Source of the DNA: Akkermansia muciniphila
GTDB lineage: Bacteria; Verrucomicrobiota; Verrucomicrobiia; Methylacidiphilales; CAMAQI01
Reading direction: 5' to 3'
Assembly (NCBI GenBank): GCA_945883905.1
Contig: CAMCYL010000019.1
Coordinates: forward strand, 1 to 36,289
Length of the DNA stretch: 36,289 bases
Shown here: positions 8,273 through 15,278 of the stretch, one piece after another
Position numbering within the stretch: the first letter of the stretch is position 1
Layout of the letters: every line of letters begins with the position of its first letter
Position numbers and translations under genes: made by a program
The notes under the pieces: generated by a model
What the model saw: only the letters and a program-made list of their open reading frames with translations
Databases searched by the model: none
What the model was told of the DNA's origin: nothing

Positions 8273-8953
8273 ATGCTGCGATCTCTAATCCTTTTTAGTT
8301 GCTTTTTTCTCTCTCTCCAAGGACGGGAGTGGATTATTTTGAGTGGGGGGCCGGCGATTCGTTTTTATGAGGCCGGTAAAGAGCGCTCCCATGATAAACA
8401 TTGGGGGAATTTTATTGATTCAGCGGTCGTTCGTATTAAAGAGATTAAACCGAAGTTACTGGAAGGGGATCAGATCACATGGTTGGTTTATCGTCCAGGA
8501 TATCAATCTCGAGGAGTTGAACTCAATGCCGACTTGTTAGCGAACATTTTAAGACGAGCGAATCAGGAGGGGGTTGCACTGTTTTGGTTTGATACTCAAG
8601 AGCAATTGATCAATTATTTGAATTCAGGGAAGGATCGAACGAGGAATAAGATTCAGCATTTAGATTATTTTGGTCATTCGAATAAAGCCTGTTTCCTTTT
8701 TGATTATAGTAATGTGATGGACTCGATGTCCAAAGATTATCTTCATACGATGGACTTAAAGAAGATTAAAAATGATCTCTTTACTCCGGATGCCACTTGT
8801 CAAAGTTGGGGGTGTCATTCAGGGGAATATTATAGTGCGAAATGGAAAGAGCGTTTTGGAGTGAAGATGACGGGAGCGATCGGAAAGACCGACTATTCTC
8901 GGGTTCATTCACTTCCTTTTTTATCGAGCGAAAAAGGGCGTTGGGCGCAGTAA
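8273..8953 (+). CDS. exported protein of unknown function with GHS and WGCHSG motifs
   Basis: The 226-residue product begins with a short hydrophobic signal (MLRSLILFSCFFLSLQG), so it is probably secreted to the periplasm. I do not recognise a named family. Visible conserved-looking blocks are HWGNFIDSAVVRIKEI, TWLVYRPGYQSRG, LFWFDTQEQLINYLNSG, LDYFGHSNKACFLFDYSN (His135) and DATCQSWGCHSGEYYSAKW (Cys181). A glycine-flanked histidine, followed about 46 residues later by a cysteine after a likely beta-strand, is the arrangement of the His/Cys dyad in caspase-fold (clan CD, CHAT-like) proteins; that link is inference. The ATG at 8273 is chosen because it starts the signal peptide; an open frame runs upstream to 8171 inside mog. 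The neighbour 14 bases downstream also encodes an exported protein. Confidence 0.7.
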   Translation: MLRSLILFSCFFLSLQGREWIILSGGPAIRFYEAGKERSHDKHWGNFIDSAVVRIKEIKPKLLEGDQITWLVYRPGYQSRGVELNADLLANILRRANQEGVALFWFDTQEQLINYLNSGKDRTRNKIQHLDYFGHSNKACFLFDYSNVMDSMSKDYLHTMDLKKIKNDLFTPDATCQSWGCHSGEYYSAKWKERFGVKMTGAIGKTDYSRVHSLPFLSSEKGRWAQ

Positions 8954-8967
8954 CTCAGTAGGTTTAT

Positions 8968-9672
8968 ATGAAATTAAGATTCTATTGTATTCTATTATTA
9001 CTCATCGTTCTTCCTTTATCGGCTGTCGATTCGATCGGAGAGATCAAGGGGACTCCAAAGCCGGAAGATCCGGCCGTTTTGACTCATCGTCCGGAGTCAC
9101 CTGTTGCAGCCTCCTCCGAGCCAGAGTCACTTTCCGAAGGAGTCGCTGAGATCAAAGAGTCTGCGGTTCAGCTCGAAGAAAAGAAGGAGCCCGTGTCGGA
9201 GGCGATTGCTCCCGAGATTCCCAAGGCGGAAAAAATTCCTGCGATGCCTAAGGTTGGATTAGAGTCCGTCGCTATTCCAGAAGGAACTCCTTATTTTGTG
9301 GGGGCCCGGTATTACGAGAAAAAATCGGGGGGTTGGGGATGGATTAAAAAAACGGAAGAGAGTTGGAAAAAAGCGAGATGGGCTGCGATTAAGGAATCGC
9401 CAAAGCAATTTCATGTGCCTCATCGCAATTTGAAGAAAGCGGAAGAGGATCATGAGTTCCAATATAAACTCTTGGGGTCTTTTGCCGATTATCAGGTTTA
9501 TGATCCTGTCAGAGATGAATTGTTAGATGTTTTTATCATTGAGGGTTACGAATCGTTGGGGGCCCAAAAATCGATCGATCGTAAGCCTGGACCTCCGGGG
9601 CGTTTCTCATCAAAGAAAAGCGGGGCTTATACGAGACGAAACAATATTCAGTTTGAAGACACGGGATTTTGA
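8968..9672 (+). CDS. exported protein with Pro/Glu-rich linker, unknown function
   Basis: The 234-residue product starts with a clear signal peptide (KLRFYCILLLLIVLPLSAVDS). A low-complexity Glu/Pro/Ala/Ser-rich segment covers about residues 25-100. A more ordered C-terminal region, about 105-200, is rich in Lys, Trp and Tyr (YFVGARYYEKKSGGWGWIKK, FHVPHRN, DYQVYDPVRDELLDVFI). The tail is basic and probably disordered. No family is recognised. It follows the GHS/WGCHSG exported protein by 14 bases and is probably co-transcribed, so the two may act together outside the membrane. Its 3' end overlaps the convergent mutY by 25 bases. Confidence 0.7.
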   Translation: MKLRFYCILLLLIVLPLSAVDSIGEIKGTPKPEDPAVLTHRPESPVAASSEPESLSEGVAEIKESAVQLEEKKEPVSEAIAPEIPKAEKIPAMPKVGLESVAIPEGTPYFVGARYYEKKSGGWGWIKKTEESWKKARWAAIKESPKQFHVPHRNLKKAEEDHEFQYKLLGSFADYQVYDPVRDELLDVFIIEGYESLGAQKSIDRKPGPPGRFSSKKSGAYTRRNNIQFEDTGF

Positions 9673-10700
9673 TTGAGGGGTCTCTCTAAAGAATTAACAA
9701 TCTTTCGGTGTGCTTGAGGGAGTGGAATGGCGTGGAGTCGCTTGAGCGGAATCCAATTTCCAGTCATCGATTGATTGGCCTTGAATTCGCATTCCCCGTA
9801 GTTCATTTCAATGGTATATTTCGTGAATCCATATTTAATTTTTCCGAGTGATTTATTCCAGATCATTCGTTGAGGATCAAAAGTTGGAAAGAGCCAGAAA
9901 CCCTGTTGCCTTCCGCTTCCTTGAATGAGTTTGAATTTATTATTTTTTTGAATGAGGGCGATTTTTTCCGTTCTTTTTTCTGATTGGACTCGTTCTTTAT
10001 TCGGATAAAGCTCTGGAGATTTTTTTCCTTGGCAGATCGATTGCAGGGGGCAAATCGTGCATTGGGGATTATTTGGAGTGCAGATTAAAGCTCCCAGTTC
10101 CATGAGCGATTCATTGTGAATTCCAAAGTCTTTTTTAGGGAGAAGATTGTCCGCGAGTTGCCAGAATTGCTCAATGATATGAGGGTGAGCGACATTATCG
10201 CGACAGGCGTAGAGACGAGAAAAAAGTCGAATAACATTGCCGTCCACTAAAGAGGCCGATCGATTGAAAGCTAAACTGGCGATGGCCCCTGCGGTGTAGC
10301 GTCCGATGCCGGGAAGTTTAAGTAGGGCTTCGATTGAGGAGGGGAGTTCACCTTCAAATTCCTCAACAATGATTTTGGCTAGGCGATGAAGATTGCGTGC
10401 TCGGCTGTAGTAACCGAGTCCCTCCCACGATTTAAGCACTGATTGCTCGGAAGCGGAGGCGAGCTTATTCCAATCGGGATAATCAGAGAGCCATCGATTA
10501 AAGTAAGGAATGACCGTTTTGACTTGAGTTTGTTGGAGCATGAACTCCGAGACCGTGACGGCATAAGGGGTGCGGGGATGACGCCAAGGAAGATCTCGTT
10601 GATGCGTGAGAAACCATTTTTTAAGCGAAAGATGGAAAGCATTTTTTATTTTGAGGTCGATTTTCCAAAAGGGGGTGGTAGTGATAGATTGTTTTATCAT
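9648..10700 (-). CDS. mutY: A/G-specific adenine glycosylase
   Basis: DNA repair enzyme that removes adenine mispaired with 8-oxoguanine. The 350-residue protein has the catalytic-Glu motif SEFMLQQTQV (about residues 51-60), the helix-hairpin-helix LPGIGRYTAGAIASLAFN, the catalytic-Asp region VDGNVIRLFSRL, and an iron-sulphur loop with Cys-x6-Cys-x2-Cys-x5-Cys spacing (CTPNNPQCTICPLQSIC). The C-terminal domain recalls the MutT-like 8-oxoG sensor; total length equals E. coli MutY. GAGGA lies about 8 bases before the ATG on the minus strand. The start codon shares a CATG with the divergent rnhC start, and the 3' end overlaps the gene at 8968-9672. Confidence 0.95.
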   Translation of the reverse strand: MIKQSITTTPFWKIDLKIKNAFHLSLKKWFLTHQRDLPWRHPRTPYAVTVSEFMLQQTQVKTVIPYFNRWLSDYPDWNKLASASEQSVLKSWEGLGYYSRARNLHRLAKIIVEEFEGELPSSIEALLKLPGIGRYTAGAIASLAFNRSASLVDGNVIRLFSRLYACRDNVAHPHIIEQFWQLADNLLPKKDFGIHNESLMELGALICTPNNPQCTICPLQSICQGKKSPELYPNKERVQSEKRTEKIALIQKNNKFKLIQGSGRQQGFWLFPTFDPQRMIWNKSLGKIKYGFTKYTIEMNYGECEFKANQSMTGNWIPLKRLHAIPLPQAHRKIVNSLERPLNQNPVSSN

Positions 10701-11634
10701 GAGTGAGTCCTCTACCTATACGTTCCAACTGGATTCTGAGCAAATTCAAAAGCTTAAAGCCGTCTTGGAAGGGCTTGGATATGAATTTCGTTCGATTGCT
10801 TATGCCCACTTTGGGGCCTCGAAGGGAAAACTCTCTTTAGCGATGTATCAATCGGGAAAATTAGTCGTTCAAGGGAAGGAGTCGAAATCATTTATTGAAT
10901 TTATCTTAGAGCCTGAGGTGACTGGTGTTCTGCCTGCACAAACCGGAAATCATGCGGAGTCACCGGAGCAGTATGAGCCTCATATTGGAATTGATGAGAG
11001 TGGAAAAGGGGATTTCTTTGGGCCTTTAGTGATCGCTGCTGTTTATGTCGATCGAGGGATTGTTGAGCAGTTGATGGCGAAAGGGGTTCGCGATAGTAAG
11101 TTAATTAAGAGTGATCAGAAGGCCCGCGCATTGGCTGTAGAGATCAAGCGAGTATTGGGGAGGAAATGGAGTGTGATTTCGTTGGAACCGGCAAAGTACA
11201 ATGAATTGTATGGAAAATTTAAGAATTTAAATCGACTTTTAGCGTGGGGACATTGCACGGTTTTAGAGAATGTATTGGAAGTCGTTCCGGATTGTCCTCG
11301 TGCTCTTTCGGATCAATTTGCGGATGAGCGATTGATATTAAATCAACTCAAAGAGCGTGGAAAAAAGATTAAGATGGAGCAGCGTACCAAGGCGGAGTCC
11401 GATGTCGCGGTCGCTGCTGCTTCGATTTTGGCGCGGGCGGCCTTTTTGGAGGGACTTGAAAAATTAGGGAGAGAGATTGGGGTGGAGTTACCCAAGGGGG
11501 CTTCTGGGGCGGTGAAAAAGCGGGGGGAAGAGATTGCGGCGAAACATGGGGAAGTAGGACTCAGGTCGGTTTCAAAGAGTCATTTTAAAACTTTTCAGGA
11601 ATGTTTAAATCTCGGTTTAGATTTATCGTTGTAA
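10699..11634 (+). CDS. rnhC: ribonuclease HIII
   Basis: Cleaves RNA in RNA-DNA hybrids. The 311-residue protein has an N-terminal TBP-like substrate-binding domain (residues 1 to about 85, ending in LVVQGKESKSFIEF). The catalytic type 2 RNase H domain follows with HIGIDESGKGDFFGPLV, VRDSKLI, ALSDQFAD and AESDVAVAAASILAR, which carry the acidic residues. The DESGKGDFFGP form is specific to HIII rather than HII. The ATG at 10699 fits the family N-terminus; the ribosome-binding site is poor, and GTG codons upstream (about 10675-10685) are possible alternatives. Its start overlaps that of mutY, so its promoter must lie inside mutY. Confidence 0.94.
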   Translation: MSESSTYTFQLDSEQIQKLKAVLEGLGYEFRSIAYAHFGASKGKLSLAMYQSGKLVVQGKESKSFIEFILEPEVTGVLPAQTGNHAESPEQYEPHIGIDESGKGDFFGPLVIAAVYVDRGIVEQLMAKGVRDSKLIKSDQKARALAVEIKRVLGRKWSVISLEPAKYNELYGKFKNLNRLLAWGHCTVLENVLEVVPDCPRALSDQFADERLILNQLKERGKKIKMEQRTKAESDVAVAAASILARAAFLEGLEKLGREIGVELPKGASGAVKKRGEEIAAKHGEVGLRSVSKSHFKTFQECLNLGLDLSL

Positions 11635-11720
11635 CGGCGGAGAGGAAAATATAATTTTGATCGCGTGTCGAGAGATGTGATCTCCTTGTCTTCTATCGAC
11701 TTGACTCCCAAGGAGAGGGA

Positions 11721-12293
11721 ATGAATGAAAATCGATCGCCATTCGAACGGAGTTGGAGGATTGCCGCTCCCTGGAATCCGCATTTGTTATTTGAATTTCG
11801 TTATCTTGAGAAGGAGATGAAGGAACCGGTCCCGATGGCTTTTGAGGAGGAATTAAGAAAGGCTCTTCATCGTTATCTCGCGCATCTGATTCACTTGGTT
11901 GATTATTGTGGACTTCAAAATACTTGGGCGCGATTAGCTCAAGAGTGGAATCAAGAGGGGGTTCCCTTGAATCGGGCATGGATGGGAGCCGCATTAGGGG
12001 GAGAGCTTGTCATGGCCGGAATACATCAAGGGGCGGTTCACATTTTCAACTCTAAAGAGGGAGAAAGCTGTGGATTGAGTCCTCTCCATTTTTGGGCGAT
12101 TGCAGAATCCTGTCGATGGATGCAATTGGATTTAATTCCGCAGTGTGAGGAGAGCGGAGGGGTTCCCTTTGGAAACCGGGAGGAGATCGAGAAAGATCTC
12201 GAATTTGTGGGGAAACGTCTTTCTGAGATTGATGAAATACTCCAAGGAGAGTTTGATCCTTATGCCAGAATTCGATCGTTCGAAATGGATTAA
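11721..12293 (+). CDS. conserved-looking protein of unknown function
   Basis: A 190-residue soluble protein, rich in Trp, Glu and Leu, with no signal peptide or membrane segment. I do not recognise the family. It looks mostly helical (EEELRKALHRYLAHLIHLVDYCGLQNTWARLAQEWN), with a glycine-rich MGAALGGELVMAGIHQGAVHIFN stretch near residues 91-113 and a charged C-terminal helix. AAGGAG about 5 bases before the ATG supports both start and coding status. It lies between rnhC and rapA, with a REP-like hairpin 30 bases after its stop. Confidence 0.72.
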   Translation: MNENRSPFERSWRIAAPWNPHLLFEFRYLEKEMKEPVPMAFEEELRKALHRYLAHLIHLVDYCGLQNTWARLAQEWNQEGVPLNRAWMGAALGGELVMAGIHQGAVHIFNSKEGESCGLSPLHFWAIAESCRWMQLDLIPQCEESGGVPFGNREEIEKDLEFVGKRLSEIDEILQGEFDPYARIRSFEMD

Positions 12294-12322
12294 CCCATTT
12301 CCTGCAATGGGAATTTAAAAAT

Positions 12323-12349
12323 TGGAGCGCCGCCCGCTGGGCGGCATGG
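12323..12349. repeat. REP-like palindromic unit, single copy
   Basis: Starts TGGAGCGCCGCCC and matches the unit at 176-202 at 26 of 27 positions. It contains a perfect 7-bp stem GCCGCCC-GCT-GGGCGGC (12329-12345). It lies in the gap between the unknown gene and rapA, where it could act as a transcript end or stabiliser, but there is no U-tract. Confidence 0.75.
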
Positions 12350-12404
12350 ATGGGGGGGTTATTTCTAATCGCCAAGTGGAGGATATCGGTTAAGAAAAGC
12401 GACG

Positions 12405-15209
12405 ATGAAAATGAAGCGTGGACAGAGGTGGATCAGTGAGGCGGAACCGGAGTTGGGATTGGGGGTTTTGTTGGAGGTTGATTCCCGAACAGTAAAGATT
12501 CATTTTCCGGCGAGTGCTGAACTGCGCCAGTATTCGGTAGAGAGTGCCCCCCTTCAACGAGTTCAATTTCGTGTCGGGGATCGGATTCAAGGGCATGAAG
12601 GGAATTCTTTTACCGTCGAACGGGTAGAGGTTCGAGAGGAGATTATATTTTATTTTGGGGAGGCCATCGAGCTTTGTGAGAGTCAGCTTGCGGATTCAAT
12701 TAGTTTTAGTCGACCGGAGGAGCGATTACTTAAGGCCCATATCGATCCCTCAGAGGTTTTCGATCTCCGTTATCGAACGCTTCAGAATAATCATCGAATG
12801 CGTCAATTAAGAGTGCGTGGGGCTTTAGGGGGACGAGTCGATTTAATACCGCATCAGCTTTATTTGGCTCAGGAAATCGCTTCGCGTCCTCGTCCACGGG
12901 CACTTTTGGCGGATGAGGTCGGACTTGGGAAGACGATTGAGGCCTGTATGATTTTACATCGCTTGATCATTACTGGAAAAGCGGGACGGGTTTTAATTCT
13001 TCTACCGGAACCGTTGGTGCATCAATGGTTTGTGGAGTTGTTTCGTCGATTTAATTTGGTGGCGAGTATTTATGATGAATCACGTTGTCAGGCGATCGGT
13101 AAAGAGAGGGTCGATTCAAACCCCTTTTTAGAGGATCACTTAATTCTTTGTAACATTGACTATCTTGTAGGTAACGAGGAGCGAACGGCCCAGGTGAAGT
13201 TGATCGATTGGGGGTTGATCTTAGTCGATGAGGCGCATCATTTAGAGTGGTCGGTCGATCAGCCTGCTCCTAAATATGAGCTTGTTCGTGATTTGAGTTT
13301 GCGCTGTAAGGGGCTGTTGTTATTGACTGCGACTCCGGAGCAATTAGGGAGAGAGAGTCATTTTGCACGGTTACGGCTATTGGATCCGGATCGATATTAC
13401 GATTTAGAGAAATTTATTTCCGAGGAGAAAAAATATACCGCATTGGCTCCGTTAGCGATCAAGCTTCATGAACGGCAGTCATTGTCAGAACTTGATTTAG
13501 TGGCGCTCAAAAAGTATTTTCCAAAAACGAATTTAAAGACGGTGGATTCAGAGGAGTTGTTAGAGCGATTACTGGATCAGCATGGAATTGGTCGGGTGAT
13601 GTTTCGAAATACCCGAGCGGTAATTCAAGGATTTCCGAAGCGCAAAGTAAAAATTATTTCTTTGGAGATTCCGGAGGAGGGGGGCGCTTATTTAGATCGG
13701 ATGACGAAGGAATTGACCTACGAGCTTGCAAGTAGTGAGGAGGCGATTTCGCTCCGGTCTTATTCCTTTAAGAAAGATCCGCGTTTGGGGTGGCTCGTGG
13801 GGCTTTTAAAAAAATCGAAGAGTAAAAAATTTCTCTTATTGTGTTCCAATAAGAAAAAAGCGATTGGGCTTTATGAGGCGTTGAAGTTAGAGATTAATTC
13901 TCACTATTCTGTATTTCATGAGGATTTAACACTCTTGCAGAGGGATCGCAACGCCGCTTGGTTTGCAGAAGAGGAGGGGGCGCAACTCTTGATTTGTTCC
14001 GAGATCGGAAGTGAGGGACGTAATTTTCAATTTGTTCACGATTTAATTCTTTTTGATCTTCCGTTGAATTTAGAGTTGCTTGAGCAACGGATTGGGCGTT
14101 TGGATCGGATTGGGCAAACTTCGACGATTCAAATTCATGTTCCGGTCCTCAAAGGAACAGGAGGAGAGGCTTTTGCGAGGGTTTTGCATGAGGGATTAAA
14201 TGCTTTTGAAAAATGCTTAGAAGGGGGGAGTCAATTCACTCGTGGATTTCAGAAAGAGTTTAAAGAAATTCTCTTGAGTCCGACCTATTTCGAAAAAGAG
14301 GTGAGGGCGTTGATTGCGAAGCTGCAGAAACAACAGGCCAAGGTGCAGATCCAGCTCCAAGAGGGGAGGGATAAATTATTGGAACTCAACTCCTATCGTC
14401 CCAAGGTGGCATTAGAAGTGGTCAAGGAGATTGCCGCGATCGATGCGGAGAACTGTTTGGATGAATATATGATCGATTTATTTGATCATTTTGGAGTTCA
14501 TATTGAGGAGGCTTCAGCGCGGACTTATATATTAACTCGAGGAAATCTTTTTACAGATGCCTTTCCTTTTATTCCTGCGGAGGGAACGATGGTGACGACG
14601 GATCGGAAAAAGGCCCTGAGTCGTGAGGAGATTGGATTTTTGACTTGGGAACATCCGATGATGTCGGGAGCCATGGAGTTATTGCTCACGACAGGACAAG
14701 GGAATAGTTCATTTGCAACTTGGGAAAAGAGCGGAGAGGCCGACCTATGGTTAGAGACGGTGTATCTCCTTGAGCCGATTGCTCCCGTGGAATTCAATTC
14801 GGATCGATTTTTGCCTTTGACGCCGATACGAATTTTATTAAATCGACGAGGCATTGAGATTTCCCATGAGCATCCGATTGAGGAACTTCATTTGAAGCTT
14901 AAAAGTGGGCGTCCTGCGCAACTTCATGAGCAGTCGGAGCTTTTAAATTTGATGATTCCTTCTCTGATTCAAAAATCGCTTGTAGAGGCGACAAAAATGG
15001 GGGAGCGAATTCGGGATCAAAGTCTGATCGAGATGAAGAGTGAATTGAATCGTGAAATTACGCGGCTACGGGAACTACAGAAATTGAACCCTGGAGTTTC
15101 AGACCAGGAGATTGAGCTCTTGGTGAGAGAGGAGAAGGAATTATGGGCTTATTTAGGGAATGCACAGATTCGACTCGATGCGGTTCGTTTAATTTTGAAA
15201 TCAAAGTAA
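12405..15209 (+). CDS. rapA: RNA polymerase-associated SWI2/SNF2 ATPase RapA
   Basis: DNA translocase that in E. coli binds RNA polymerase and promotes its recycling. The 934-residue protein looks collinear with E. coli RapA (968) throughout. The N-terminal Tudor-like domain starts GQRWISEAEPELGLG. The ATPase has Walker A ADEVGLGKT (about 169-177), Walker B LVDEAHH (about 272), TATPEQLG (about 307) and the late helicase block LLEQRIGRLDRIGQ (about 556-569). The RapA-specific C-terminal domains reach FLTWEHPMM and the final RLDAVRLI. It is far more RapA-like than generic SNF2. The ATG at 12405 gives the family N-terminus; the nearest GGAGG is over 20 bases upstream. RapA is best known from gammaproteobacteria, so its history here is of interest. 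Confidence 0.95.
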   Translation: MKMKRGQRWISEAEPELGLGVLLEVDSRTVKIHFPASAELRQYSVESAPLQRVQFRVGDRIQGHEGNSFTVERVEVREEIIFYFGEAIELCESQLADSISFSRPEERLLKAHIDPSEVFDLRYRTLQNNHRMRQLRVRGALGGRVDLIPHQLYLAQEIASRPRPRALLADEVGLGKTIEACMILHRLIITGKAGRVLILLPEPLVHQWFVELFRRFNLVASIYDESRCQAIGKERVDSNPFLEDHLILCNIDYLVGNEERTAQVKLIDWGLILVDEAHHLEWSVDQPAPKYELVRDLSLRCKGLLLLTATPEQLGRESHFARLRLLDPDRYYDLEKFISEEKKYTALAPLAIKLHERQSLSELDLVALKKYFPKTNLKTVDSEELLERLLDQHGIGRVMFRNTRAVIQGFPKRKVKIISLEIPEEGGAYLDRMTKELTYELASSEEAISLRSYSFKKDPRLGWLVGLLKKSKSKKFLLLCSNKKKAIGLYEALKLEINSHYSVFHEDLTLLQRDRNAAWFAEEEGAQLLICSEIGSEGRNFQFVHDLILFDLPLNLELLEQRIGRLDRIGQTSTIQIHVPVLKGTGGEAFARVLHEGLNAFEKCLEGGSQFTRGFQKEFKEILLSPTYFEKEVRALIAKLQKQQAKVQIQLQEGRDKLLELNSYRPKVALEVVKEIAAIDAENCLDEYMIDLFDHFGVHIEEASARTYILTRGNLFTDAFPFIPAEGTMVTTDRKKALSREEIGFLTWEHPMMSGAMELLLTTGQGNSSFATWEKSGEADLWLETVYLLEPIAPVEFNSDRFLPLTPIRILLNRRGIEISHEHPIEELHLKLKSGRPAQLHEQSELLNLMIPSLIQKSLVEATKMGERIRDQSLIEMKSELNREITRLRELQKLNPGVSDQEIELLVREEKELWAYLGNAQIRLDAVRLILKSK

Positions 15210-15278
15210 GTAAAAACAAATAAAAATCGAGGACGGAGCAGATTTGACAGTAGGAGGGAAAGGCGGTAGTTCTAGGGG

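Noticed and set aside
15210-15278. c-di-AMP (ydaO) riboswitch before the KimA-like permease
   Set aside because: The gap is only 69 bases, too short for that riboswitch, and no terminator is present.
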